Positions 8,808 through 17,080 of a stretch of DNA of 64,000 nucleotides are shown piece by piece (positions within the stretch are counted from its first letter, which is position 1; each line of letters begins with the position of its first letter). The stretch lies in contig ONDV01000019.1 of NCBI GenBank assembly GCA_900316665.1, positions 1 through 64,000 of the forward strand. The letters run 5' to 3'. The notes beneath the pieces were generated by a model. The model was not told the DNA's origin and made no database searches. It saw only the letters and a list, made by a program, of their open reading frames with translations. The position numbers and the translations under genes are program-made. This DNA comes from an uncultured Lachnospiraceae bacterium. GTDB lineage: Bacteria; Bacillota; Clostridia; Lachnospirales; Lachnospiraceae.

Positions 8808-8830
8808 TGTTTTTTATAAAAAACATTTTA
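8806..8830. terminator. AT-rich palindrome after the beta-helix gene
   Basis: A perfect inverted repeat, ATGTTTTTTA paired with TAAAAAACAT, followed by TTTTA. The stem is A/T only apart from its ends, so termination would be weak. A second small hairpin (GACGGA/TCCGTT) lies at about 8881-8902 before the next start. Confidence 0.4.
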
Positions 8831-8925
8831 GGTCTTGTAGAAGGAAGCGTTTTGAGAGAAAATGCCTATTGTGTGTACTGGACGGATAATGACAGTCCGT
8901 TCACGGCAAAGAAAGGAGTTCATGA

Positions 8926-9618
8926 ATGAAATACACAGCAGAAGTTGAGAATATGTGCTCTGTTGCTAAGGGCGCGAAGCATGAACCTGCTCCGATTCCG
9001 GAAGAGGGCAAGTGGGTACATGCCAAGAAGATCGAAGATATCTCCGGTTTTACGCATGGCGTAGGCTGGTGCGCACCTCAGCAGGGAGCCTGCAAGCTGT
9101 CGCTTAATATCAAAAACGGCGTGATCGAGGAAGCTCTTATCGAGACTATCGGCTGCTCAGGTATGACACATTCAGCTGCTATGGCTGCTGAGATTCTTCA
9201 GGGCAAGACGATTCTTGAGGCTTTAAATACCGATCTCGTATGCGACGCTATCAATACTGCTATGAGAGAGCTTTTCCTTCAGATCGTTTACGGACGTTCC
9301 CAGTCAGCATTCTCTGATGACGGTCTTTCAGTAGGCGCAGGTCTTGAGGATCTCGGCAAAGGCCTTCGTTCACAGGTCGGCACAATGTACGGCACAAGAG
9401 CGAAGGGCGTTCGTTATCTTGAGATGACAGAAGGATATGTGACTGATCTTGCTCTTGACGCTAATGATGAAGTAATCGGTTACAAATACGTCTCACTCGG
9501 CAAGATGACTGATTTCATCAAGAAGGGCGACGATCCCAATACTGCATGGGAGAAGGCTAAGGGTCAGTACGGAAGAATCGATGATGCAGTCAAATTCATC
9601 GATCCCCGTAAAGAGTGA
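8926..9618 (+). CDS. NifU-like iron-sulfur scaffold-type protein (partner of the GGGtGRT protein)
   Basis: A 230-residue protein with a NifU/IscU-like core in its first half: WCAPQQGAC around residue 49 and ETIGCSGMTHSAAM around residue 70 place cysteines where iron-sulfur scaffold proteins have them. The C-terminal third (GYVTDLALD onward) is outside the classical NifU_N domain. It is encoded 27 bases before the GGGtGRT gene and both have strong SD sequences, so they form a pair. A role in making or holding an iron-sulfur cluster is an inference from the scaffold fold; no nifS/iscS cysteine desulfurase is adjacent. Confidence 0.75.
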   Translation: MKYTAEVENMCSVAKGAKHEPAPIPEEGKWVHAKKIEDISGFTHGVGWCAPQQGACKLSLNIKNGVIEEALIETIGCSGMTHSAAMAAEILQGKTILEALNTDLVCDAINTAMRELFLQIVYGRSQSAFSDDGLSVGAGLEDLGKGLRSQVGTMYGTRAKGVRYLEMTEGYVTDLALDANDEVIGYKYVSLGKMTDFIKKGDDPNTAWEKAKGQYGRIDDAVKFIDPRKE

Positions 9619-9645
9619 TTGCGTTAGAGAAAGGAGACGAATCTA

Positions 9646-10656
9646 ATGGCTTTATTTGAAAATTATGAGGCGCGTATTGACCAGATCAACGCAGCTCTTA
9701 ATAAGTATGGCATCAAGGACATAGAGGAAGCTGAGAAGATCACAAAGGATGCCGGACTTGACGTATATCACATGGTTGAGAACGTACAGGGTATCTGCTT
9801 CGAGAATGCAAAGTGGGCATATACAGTAGGCGCGGCAATCGCAATCAAGAAGAACTGCCGCAAGGCATCCGAGGCTGCAGCCGCAATCGGCGAAGGTCTT
9901 CAGAGTTTCTGTATTCCCGGATCTGTTGCTGATCACCGTAAGGTAGGTCTTGGACACGGCAATCTCGGAAAGATGCTCCTCGAAGAGTCCACCGAGTGCT
10001 TCTGCTTCCTTGCAGGTCATGAGTCTTTTGCAGCTGCTGAAGGTGCTATCGGTATCGCAGGCAACGCAAACAAGGTTCGTAAGAATCCTCTTCGTGTCAT
10101 TCTTAACGGTCTCGGAAAGGATGCGGCTCAGATCATTTCCCGTATCAACGGATTCACATTCGTAGAGACAGAGTATGACTACAAGAATGCCAAGCTCAAT
10201 ATCGTAAAGGAGACAGCATATTCAAATGGTCCCAGAGCAAAGGTAAAGTGCTACGGCGCTGATGATGTTCAGGAAGGTGTCGCTATCATGTGGCATGAGA
10301 ACGTCGGAGTTTCCATTACCGGCAACTCCACAAATCCTACTCGTTTCCAGCACCCTGTTGCAGGAACATACAAGAAGGAGAGAATCGAAGCCGGCAAGCC
10401 TTACTTCTCAGTAGCATCAGGCGGCGGCACAGGCCGTACTCTTCATCCGGACAACATGGCAGCAGGTCCTGCTTCTTACGGCATGACAGATACCATGGGA
10501 CGTATGCATTCTGATGCTCAGTTCGCAGGATCTTCATCCGTTCCGGCTCACGTTGAGATGATGGGTCTTATCGGAATGGGAAATAACCCTATGGTTGGCG
10601 CTACAGTTTCTGTCGCAGTTGCTGTTGAGGAAGCTGCAAAGGCAGGAAAGTTCTGA
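9646..10656 (+). CDS. GGGtGRT protein, function unknown
   Basis: A 336-residue protein containing the literal GGGTGRT motif (about residue 265) that names the family, followed by LHPDNMAAGPASYG and a Gly/Met-rich C-terminus (MGLIGMGNNPMVG). An N-terminal region rich in cysteine and glycine includes NVQGICFENAKWA. The family is known in Clostridia and related anaerobes next to a NifU-like gene, as here, but its reaction is not established. The codon choice is strongly biased toward a restricted set compared with neighbours such as the following gene, which suggests high expression. A strong terminator follows 31 bases after the stop. Confidence 0.85.
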   Translation: MALFENYEARIDQINAALNKYGIKDIEEAEKITKDAGLDVYHMVENVQGICFENAKWAYTVGAAIAIKKNCRKASEAAAAIGEGLQSFCIPGSVADHRKVGLGHGNLGKMLLEESTECFCFLAGHESFAAAEGAIGIAGNANKVRKNPLRVILNGLGKDAAQIISRINGFTFVETEYDYKNAKLNIVKETAYSNGPRAKVKCYGADDVQEGVAIMWHENVGVSITGNSTNPTRFQHPVAGTYKKERIEAGKPYFSVASGGGTGRTLHPDNMAAGPASYGMTDTMGRMHSDAQFAGSSSVPAHVEMMGLIGMGNNPMVGATVSVAVAVEEAAKAGKF

Positions 10657-10686
10657 ATCAGATCCAATAGCTTCTGCTGATTTTAT

Positions 10687-10715
10687 ATACCGCAGGTCTC
10701 CTGCGGTATTTTTTT
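10687..10715 (+). terminator. Intrinsic terminator after the GGGtGRT gene
   Basis: A perfect 10-bp stem (ATACCGCAGG / CCTGCGGTAT) with a three-base loop and a run of seven T. The next start codon lies only about ten bases downstream. Confidence 0.9.
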
Positions 10716-10724
10716 AATATAAAA

Positions 10725-12659
10725 ATGATTCTTATTATTACAGCACTCTACTGTGAAGCAGAATCCCTCATCAGAATTTTTGGTATGAAGAGGGAGAATA
10801 AGAGAAGCGCTTTCCAGTGGTTTTATGATGAAAAAAAAGAAATATGTCTCATTGTGACAGGAAAAGGAGGAATTCGTGCTACAGCTGCTGTCGGCGAATT
10901 TTCAGGACAGCATCCGGGGAGTGACATAGTAAATTTCGGATGCGCGGGTTCTGAGTCGGACTCTCTTGATATTGGGTCGCTCGTCATCGCGTCCCGTGTA
11001 ATTGATTCCGAGAGCAGTAATTCTTTCTGTCCGGATATCCTGCTGCCATGTGATATGCCGAAGGTAACTGTCATTTCTTCTCCGAAATTATGGAGAAAAG
11101 ATACGGCAGCAGAGAATTATGGATCGCTTCAACATCCGGATGACAGAAGAGATACGGCAGCAAATGATCGTATTGCGCATCAACTGACCGTGCATGATAT
11201 GGAAGCGTATTCGATCTCAAGCGCCGCCCACCTTTATACTGACTGTGACAGGATTCATATTTTAAAAGTCATATCAGACTATGGCGATACAGAAAATATA
11301 AGGTCTGAGACTATAAGAAAGCTGATGGAAGAACCGTCGGAGAGGGCAGCCGGATACATAAGAAAAATCAGAGCCGGTTTTTCACGGAAAAATGGATTTT
11401 CATCGGATCTTTTTCAAGAATATTCCGCTAGACTTAAGGCCTCTGTTTCCATGGGAGAGATCTTGAAGAAACTGATGGCTTATTCATCTGATGCAGGGTT
11501 GAATTTCTCCGAGATAATTATGAGATATGCGCCGTATCAGGTGAAGGATAGAAGAGCCGGGAAAGATGCGCTTTTAAAAATCAAGGCGGCTGTTTTAGAG
11601 GCTGAGTCCGCGCCGGAAAACAATGAGAATGTCATTAAATTTTCCAAATGCACAAATGACGAAGATGATAAGATGAAATTTCCCCGCTGCCTTTATGTGG
11701 AAAAGAGGGTTTTAAAAGAGGCTGAGCCGATAATCCGGCATTTTCATGACAGGGATCTGGTCATTATTGATGATTACAGGGAGGTTTTCGACCGGTCGAG
11801 ACAGAACGCGGCTCTTCAGAGAAAAAATCCTGCCCTGATCCTGGCAAAGTCCAGAGGAAGGAATGTGTATAAGGGATCTCCGGTATGTCAGGATTTCGGT
11901 AATAACAGGTTCTATTACACTTCGACTCAGATGAACTGCCCCTTTGACTGCGAATACTGTTATCTCCGTGGCATGTATCCGTCAGGCGATATAGTAATCT
12001 TTCTCGATAAGGAAGAGACATTTTCTGAAGTGAAAAGATTACTGAAAGACGGTCCCCTGTATCTTACGGTCTCGTACGACACGGATATTCTTCTTTTCGA
12101 GCCGCTGACGGCAGCAGTTTCTGACTGGGCGGATTTTCTTTCTGGTGAGAAGGATCTTACCATAGAGGTCAGAACAAAATGCGCCTCGACTTTTATTTAT
12201 GACAAAATAAAGCCAAGTGAAAGGATGATATTCTCATACACCTTGTCACCTGATCCCGTAGCTGCCCGTTTTGAAAGACGAGCTCCGTCTCTTGACAAAA
12301 GAATCGATGCCATAATCCATGCTGCCCGCGCAGGTTTTCCTGTAAGAATCGCCTTTGATCCTATGATAAGGATACCCGCCTGGAAGACGGTTTACGGTCA
12401 GATGGCTGATCACGTATTTAAAAGACTTTCTGGAATAAAAATCCGGGACTACAGCGTCGGAACATTTAGAATCTCGATGGAATACATGAAAAACATGAGA
12501 AAGAGATATCCCGGCAGCGTGATCACAGACTACCCTTATTATCTTTCGGACGGATACTATCAGTATCCTTTGGACTCGGCTTTTGAGATGGAAAATTTTA
12601 TGACAGAAAAAATTTTATTATATGACAGAGGTGCTTCGATATTCAGATGGAAGAATTAA
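10725..12659 (+). CDS. Fusion of an MTA/SAH-nucleosidase-like domain to a spore photoproduct lyase-like radical SAM domain
   Basis: A 644-residue two-part protein. Residues 1-200 match the nucleosidase (MTAN) fold with the expected catalytic set: Glu11 in ALYCEAE, the substrate-binding Met159-Glu160 in HDMEAYS, and Asp185 in ISDYGD. Residues about 350-640 are SPL-type radical SAM, with the CX3CX2C cluster at Cys405, Cys409 and Cys412 (NCPFDCEYCYL), then RGMYPSG. SPL reverses a thymine dimer of spore DNA; MTAN enzymes also cleave 5'-deoxyadenosine, the by-product of radical SAM chemistry, so the fusion makes chemical sense. The true substrate is unknown. There is no SD before the ATG, which lies just after a terminator; the start is set by the MTAN first strand. 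The stop overlaps the next gene by 13 bases. Confidence 0.82.
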   Translation: MILIITALYCEAESLIRIFGMKRENKRSAFQWFYDEKKEICLIVTGKGGIRATAAVGEFSGQHPGSDIVNFGCAGSESDSLDIGSLVIASRVIDSESSNSFCPDILLPCDMPKVTVISSPKLWRKDTAAENYGSLQHPDDRRDTAANDRIAHQLTVHDMEAYSISSAAHLYTDCDRIHILKVISDYGDTENIRSETIRKLMEEPSERAAGYIRKIRAGFSRKNGFSSDLFQEYSARLKASVSMGEILKKLMAYSSDAGLNFSEIIMRYAPYQVKDRRAGKDALLKIKAAVLEAESAPENNENVIKFSKCTNDEDDKMKFPRCLYVEKRVLKEAEPIIRHFHDRDLVIIDDYREVFDRSRQNAALQRKNPALILAKSRGRNVYKGSPVCQDFGNNRFYYTSTQMNCPFDCEYCYLRGMYPSGDIVIFLDKEETFSEVKRLLKDGPLYLTVSYDTDILLFEPLTAAVSDWADFLSGEKDLTIEVRTKCASTFIYDKIKPSERMIFSYTLSPDPVAARFERRAPSLDKRIDAIIHAARAGFPVRIAFDPMIRIPAWKTVYGQMADHVFKRLSGIKIRDYSVGTFRISMEYMKNMRKRYPGSVITDYPYYLSDGYYQYPLDSAFEMENFMTEKILLYDRGASIFRWKN

Positions 12660-13369
12660 AAAATAAAACCGTACTCATTACCGGTTCATCATCCGGAATA
12701 GGACATGCCACAGCAGCTATGCTTCTTGACAGAGGATATGATGTGATAGGGCTTTCGAGACATTTTGAAAAAGATGATCCTATACTGTCCCATGAAAATT
12801 TCCGTCCCGTGATATGTGACGTCACGTCAAAAAGCCTTTCAGACACAATGAAGAAAATACGCGCCGGATACAGGGTGGACTATCTTATATTGAATGCCGG
12901 GGTGGCATATTATGGAAACCACGAGACTCTTAATGAAGGTGAGATGGAAGAGATAATAGATACGGATCTCCTGGCGCCGCTTATTATCACTAAATGCTTT
13001 CTTCCCGGTCTTAAGGCAAAGGGTGGAAGGATAATATTTATTTCCTCCGAGACGGCGGTAATGAACGGGAGTCCGAAGGCTGCGGCATACGGCGCGGCAA
13101 AGGCGGGACTGCTCCATTTCGCAAGATCAATTGCTTTGGAGGCAAAGAACACTGCCCTTAAGGTAACGACAATTATTCCGGATCTTACTTCCACTGATCT
13201 TTACAGGAATGCTGATTTTATTCCTGACAGGAAAAGCGGTTCAAGCCTCGATCCTTTCGATGTGGCAAGGGCTGTGATTTCTGCTCTTGAAGCCGGAGAT
13301 GACATTGTATTTCCGGAGATCAGGATCAGTCCGGCTCATCCACGTATAGAGAAGAAGACACTGCGGTGA
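12647..13369 (+). CDS. Short-chain dehydrogenase/reductase
   Basis: A 240-residue classical SDR: cofactor loop TGSSSGIG at about residues 12-19, the NAG motif (ILNAGVAYYG), a catalytic serine in FISSETA, and YGAAK as the YxxxK pair. It should oxidise or reduce an alcohol/ketone with NAD(P). The substrate cannot be told. It overlaps the radical SAM fusion gene by 13 bases and so is translated from the same message; this suggests a shared pathway. It converges with the AEC transporter 16 bases later. Confidence 0.85.
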   Translation: MEELKNKTVLITGSSSGIGHATAAMLLDRGYDVIGLSRHFEKDDPILSHENFRPVICDVTSKSLSDTMKKIRAGYRVDYLILNAGVAYYGNHETLNEGEMEEIIDTDLLAPLIITKCFLPGLKAKGGRIIFISSETAVMNGSPKAAAYGAAKAGLLHFARSIALEAKNTALKVTTIIPDLTSTDLYRNADFIPDRKSGSSLDPFDVARAVISALEAGDDIVFPEIRISPAHPRIEKKTLR

Positions 13370-13385
13370 ATCACGAAAAGCTCCG

Positions 13386-14330
13386 CTATATGAGACCGAA
13401 TGTGCGGAGAATAAAGATCCAGAATGTAAGTGTAAACGAACTCATAAGTGTGGTGATCATGACTGTGGCGGATGACAGGGTGCCGTCGTGCCCCATGTTT
13501 TTCGCCATGACAAATGATGTGACTGTCGTAGCGGATCCTGTCATGATCAGTACGGCCAGCAGCTTCTCGTCTCTCATGCCAAGCATTGCCGCAAGCGGAA
13601 CGAAGATAGAGACAAAGACAAGGAGCTTCAGAGCTGATGCAAATACCGATGCTCCCAGTCTGCCTCGTATTTTTTGGAAATCAAACATTGCGCCCATGGC
13701 GAGAAGCCCCATGGGAGTGGAGAGCTGGGATATGTAAGTGATTGTCTTTCCGATGATATGGGGCATGGGGATCTTTATTACCGCCCATAAGAATCCGATA
13801 ATGATTCCTATTATGATGGGGTTTTTAATTATACCGATAAGAGTCTTTTTCATGACTTTTCGGTCAAGACCGGTGCTGCCGGGTTTCATAAGAGTAAGAA
13901 CCACGACAGCGAATATGTTGTAGAGGGGCACAGCGCCAATCATCATAAGAGATCCGGTCTCTGCGTGACCGTAGACGTTTGAGATATAGGCCATGCCAAG
14001 GAGAGATGCTGAACTTCTGTAGGATGCCTGGACGAATTCGCCTCGGACGGATGTATCGGACAGGATATGCGATAGTATCCATGATATAAATATGGATAGA
14101 AGCGTCGCAAGGAAGCAGAAGATGACAAACCCGGTGTCCCAGACCTTTCCCATATCGACATGATACAGCTGCTCGAAGACATTTACCGGAAGCGCGATCT
14201 TAAATACGAATGAATTCATGGCTGATGCGAATCGGTCATCTATTATTTTTATCCTTCTGAAAAAATATCCTGTGACCATCAGAAGAAATACAGGCAGAGT
14301 AGCGTTCAGACTGAAGAGCAGATTATTCAT
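13386..14330 (-). CDS. AEC family (auxin efflux carrier-like) membrane transporter
   Basis: A 314-residue protein with about ten hydrophobic segments and the AEC pattern: an N-terminal FLLMVTGYFFRR and a C-terminal half beginning around MKKTLIGIIKNPIIIGIIIG. AEC proteins move organic acids or similar small solutes; the substrate here is unknown (some bacterial relatives carry malate/malonate). I start at the ATG at 14330 (MNNLLFSLN), which has AGGA seven bases upstream on the minus strand. The reading frame continues further upstream only because repeat R3 happens to be open. It is a single gene, divergent from pckA with the repeat array between. Confidence 0.85.
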   Translation of the reverse strand: MNNLLFSLNATLPVFLLMVTGYFFRRIKIIDDRFASAMNSFVFKIALPVNVFEQLYHVDMGKVWDTGFVIFCFLATLLSIFISWILSHILSDTSVRGEFVQASYRSSASLLGMAYISNVYGHAETGSLMMIGAVPLYNIFAVVVLTLMKPGSTGLDRKVMKKTLIGIIKNPIIIGIIIGFLWAVIKIPMPHIIGKTITYISQLSTPMGLLAMGAMFDFQKIRGRLGASVFASALKLLVFVSIFVPLAAMLGMRDEKLLAVLIMTGSATTVTSFVMAKNMGHDGTLSSATVMITTLMSSFTLTFWIFILRTFGLI

Positions 14331-14342
14331 AATAAATCCTTT

Positions 14343-14591
14343 AAATAATGTAACATCACGAAGTGATGTTACAAGTGCAAGCGCAAGCAAACGAAGTTTG
14401 CACTTCAATGCGCTTGCATCAATGCAAATAATGTAACATCACGAAGTGATGTTACAAGTGCAAGCGCAAGCAAACGAAGTTTGCACTTCAATGCGCTTGC
14501 ATCAATGTAAATAATGTAACATCACGAAGTTATGTTACAAGTGCAAGCGCAAGCAAACGAAGTTTGCACTTCAATGCGCTTGCATCAATGC
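14343..14591. repeat. Three exact tandem copies of an 83-bp hairpin module (site R3)
   Basis: Copies at 14343-14425, 14426-14508 and 14509-14591 differ by only one or two bases. Each holds a perfect palindrome (TGTAACATCAC-GAA-type, arms of 11) and a nested structure in which TGCAAGCGC pairs with GCGCTTGCA around the inner hairpin GCAAAC-GAA-GTTTGC. It is the opposite orientation of the modules at 21-99 and 53981-54138. Position: between the divergent AEC transporter and pckA, directly upstream of both starts. Confidence 0.92.
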
Positions 14592-14840
14592 AAAACATTT
14601 AATCGAAGCTGCTTTTATTTATAACATAAAATGCGTGCTAACTGAAATGCAAGCAAAGATCGAATGGATCCCATTCGGGTAAGTTGGCAGGTTTTTGCGG
14701 GAAGCTTCAGCATTATAGACATATTTCATATAAACTGAAATAACATAATCGTAAAAATCAGTATGTTTTTTTCTATGAAAATGGTTATAATGACTGTTGG
14801 TAAACCGGAGACCTTAAGGAATAAAAGAAAGGCTTGCAGT
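14592..14840 (+). promoter_or_regulatory. Leader/promoter region of pckA
   Basis: This non-coding stretch holds a TATAAT at 14786-14791 without a good -35 box, and a 7-bp inverted repeat CGAATGG-ATC-CCATTCG near 14660-14676 that could be a regulator site. The SD AGAAAGG is at 14826-14832. Nothing else is recognised. Confidence 0.4.
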
Positions 14841-16445
14841 ATGGCAAACATCGATTTAACAAAGTATGGTATCACTGGAACTACTGAGATTGTCTACAAT
14901 CCTTCATATGAAGTCCTTTTCAATGAAGAGACAAAGCCCGGCCTCACAGGATATGAGGTTGGTCAGGAGACAGAACTTGGCGCTATTAATGTCAAGACCG
15001 GAAAATTCACAGGCCGTTCTCCTAAAGACAAGTATATCGTAGATGACAAGAATTCTCATGACACCGTATGGTGGGATTCAGAGGAATTCCATAACGATAA
15101 CCACCGTGCAACAGAAGAGCAGTGGGCAGCAGTCAAGAATATCGCTCTGAAGGAACTCTCCAACAAGAAGCTTTATGTCGTTGACGGTTTCTGCGGCGCC
15201 AACAAGGATACGAGAATGAAGGTAAGATTCATCGTTGAGGTGGCATGGCAGGCTCATTTCGTTACAAATATGTTTATCCGTCCGCAGAATCAGGCTGAGT
15301 TCGATCAGGAGCCTGACTTCGTAGTATACAATGCTTCAAAGGGCAAGGTAGACAATTATAAGGAGCTTGGCTTAAGAAGCGAGACAGCAGTAATGTTCAA
15401 CGTAACCAGCCACGAGCAGGTTATCGTAAATACATGGTACGGCGGAGAGATGAAGAAGGGTATGTTCTCCATGCAGAACTATTATCTCCCTCTGAAGGGC
15501 ATCGCTTCAATGCACTGCTCTGCAAATACTGATATGAACGGCGAGAATACAGCTGTATTCTTCGGTCTGTCAGGCACAGGAAAGACCACTCTTTCCACAG
15601 ATCCCAAGAGAAAGCTTATCGGTGATGATGAGCACGGCTGGGATGACAACGGCGTATTCAACCTTGAGGGCGGCTGCTATGCAAAGGTTATCGACCTTGA
15701 CAAGGATGCTGAGCCTGATATCTATGGAGCTATTACAAGAGACGCTCTGCTTGAGAACGTAACTGTTGCTGATGACGGAAAGATTGATTTCACTGACGGA
15801 TCAGTTACACAGAATACTCGTGTTTCTTATCCTATCTACCACATCAAGAATATCGTTCGTCCGATCTCTCACGGTCCGGCTGCAAAGCAGGTGATCTTCC
15901 TGTCAGCTGATGCTTTCGGAGTTCTTCCTCCGGTATCCATCCTGACACCTGAGCAGACAAAATATTATTTCCTGTCCGGATTCACAGCTAAGATCCCCGG
16001 AACAGAAATCGGAATCACCGAGCCGATCCCTACATTCTCTGCATGCTTCGGTCAGGCATTCCTTGAGCTTCATCCTACAAAGTATGCTGAAGAACTCGTA
16101 CGTCACATGGAGAAGTCCGGTGCAAAGGCATATCTTGTAAACACAGGATGGAACGGCACACACAAGAGAATCTCCATCAAGGATACACGTGGAATCATCG
16201 ATGCTATCCTTGATCACTCCATCGACAAGGTTCCTACAAAGAAGATCCCTATATTCAATCTTGAGGTTCCTACAGTTCTCGAGGGAGTAGACACAGGCAT
16301 CCTTGATCCTAAGGATACATACAAGAATCCTAAGGACTGGACAAAGCAGGCTGAGAAGCTGGCAGGTCTCTTCATTGACAACTTCAAGAAGTACACAGGC
16401 AATGATGCAGGCAAGGCTCTTGTTTCTGCAGGACCTCAGCTTTGA
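14841..16445 (+). CDS. pckA: Phosphoenolpyruvate carboxykinase (ATP)
   Basis: A 534-residue ATP-type PEPCK, interconverting oxaloacetate and phosphoenolpyruvate. Seen: TGRSPKDKY (substrate/phosphate binding, about residues 58-66), the P-loop [12 protein letters not shown] at about 241-252, followed by the metal-binding LIGDDEHGW. The length is normal. Start: ATG at 14841 (MANIDL) with AGAAAGG upstream; an earlier in-frame ATG would sit on the putative -10 box. Biased codon use suggests strong expression. In anaerobes of this group the enzyme often runs toward oxaloacetate, which fits the citrate synthase gene nearby, but direction cannot be seen here. A strong terminator follows. Confidence 0.97.
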   Translation: MANIDLTKYGITGTTEIVYNPSYEVLFNEETKPGLTGYEVGQETELGAINVKTGKFTGRSPKDKYIVDDKNSHDTVWWDSEEFHNDNHRATEEQWAAVKNIALKELSNKKLYVVDGFCGANKDTRMKVRFIVEVAWQAHFVTNMFIRPQNQAEFDQEPDFVVYNASKGKVDNYKELGLRSETAVMFNVTSHEQVIVNTWYGGEMKKGMFSMQNYYLPLKGIASMHCSANTDMNGENTAVFFGLSGTGKTTLSTDPKRKLIGDDEHGWDDNGVFNLEGGCYAKVIDLDKDAEPDIYGAITRDALLENVTVADDGKIDFTDGSVTQNTRVSYPIYHIKNIVRPISHGPAAKQVIFLSADAFGVLPPVSILTPEQTKYYFLSGFTAKIPGTEIGITEPIPTFSACFGQAFLELHPTKYAEELVRHMEKSGAKAYLVNTGWNGTHKRISIKDTRGIIDAILDHSIDKVPTKKIPIFNLEVPTVLEGVDTGILDPKDTYKNPKDWTKQAEKLAGLFIDNFKKYTGNDAGKALVSAGPQL

Positions 16446-16474
16446 TTCGCTGAAAAAAGACGGATCTGTTTTTA

Positions 16475-16520
16475 CCGTGAAGAAGCCGCGGATATCCGCG
16501 GCAGCCTTCACGGCTTTTTT
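16475..16520 (+). terminator. Intrinsic terminator after pckA
   Basis: A long two-part stem (CCGTGAAG and GCCGCGGA on the left, their inverses on the right) ending in six T. It separates pckA from mscL. Confidence 0.9.
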
Positions 16521-16558
16521 ATCACAAAGAACCTTTTTCTTTATGGCAGGAGAACTTT

Positions 16559-17080
16559 ATGAAATCAAAAGAAGATATTTATGAGAAGAACAAGGAAGCT
16601 CTTAAGAAGGGTAAAGGATTCCTTGAAGAATTCCGCAAATTCATCACACGCGGCAATGTAATGGATATGGCAGTCGGTGTTATTATCGGTGCTGCCTTTC
16701 AGGGAATAATAAGTTCTCTGGTAAATGATATTATCATGCCTCTGATTTCAAGAATCACCGGCGGTATAGATTTTTCAAACTGGTTTCTGTCACTCGACGG
16801 AAGCCATTACAAGACGCTTTCCGCCGCGAAAAAGGCCGGCGCAGCTACGTTGAATTACGGCACTTTCATTACTGCTGTAATTAATTTCGTGCTGATGGCG
16901 CTCGTGATTTTCATTATGATAAAATTTATCGGAAGCATCTCTGATCATTTTAAGAATGAGCCGGAAGAAGCACCGAAAACTAAGAAATGTCCTTACTGCC
17001 AGAGTGAAATACCTGTAGGAGCAAAGAGATGCCCTATGTGCACGTCAATGCTTGAATCAAAGCAGCCGGAGAAAGGCTGA
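16559..17080 (+). CDS. mscL: Large-conductance mechanosensitive channel with C-terminal zinc ribbon
   Basis: A 173-residue channel that releases solutes on sudden osmotic downshift. The MscL core is clear: FRKFITRGNVMDMAVGVIIG (first membrane helix, about residues 25-44), then a second helix at about 100-125. After the normal end it carries a short zinc ribbon, CPYCQSEIPVGAKRCPMC (about residues 145-162), which E. coli MscL lacks. The role of this cytoplasmic ribbon is unknown. The TGA stop overlaps the ATG of the next gene (ATGA-like), so the two are coupled. Confidence 0.93.
   Translation: MKSKEDIYEKNKEALKKGKGFLEEFRKFITRGNVMDMAVGVIIGAAFQGIISSLVNDIIMPLISRITGGIDFSNWFLSLDGSHYKTLSAAKKAGAATLNYGTFITAVINFVLMALVIFIMIKFIGSISDHFKNEPEEAPKTKKCPYCQSEIPVGAKRCPMCTSMLESKQPEKG

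Noticed and set aside
11085..11180. Short direct repeat AGATACGGCAGCA inside the nucleosidase domain, as a sign of a duplication breaking the domain.
   Set aside because: The frame stays open and the catalytic residues on both sides are intact; it is probably a small in-frame insertion.
14343..14591. CRISPR array.
   Set aside because: The 83-bp units are contiguous and fully repeated; there are no variable spacers and no cas genes.
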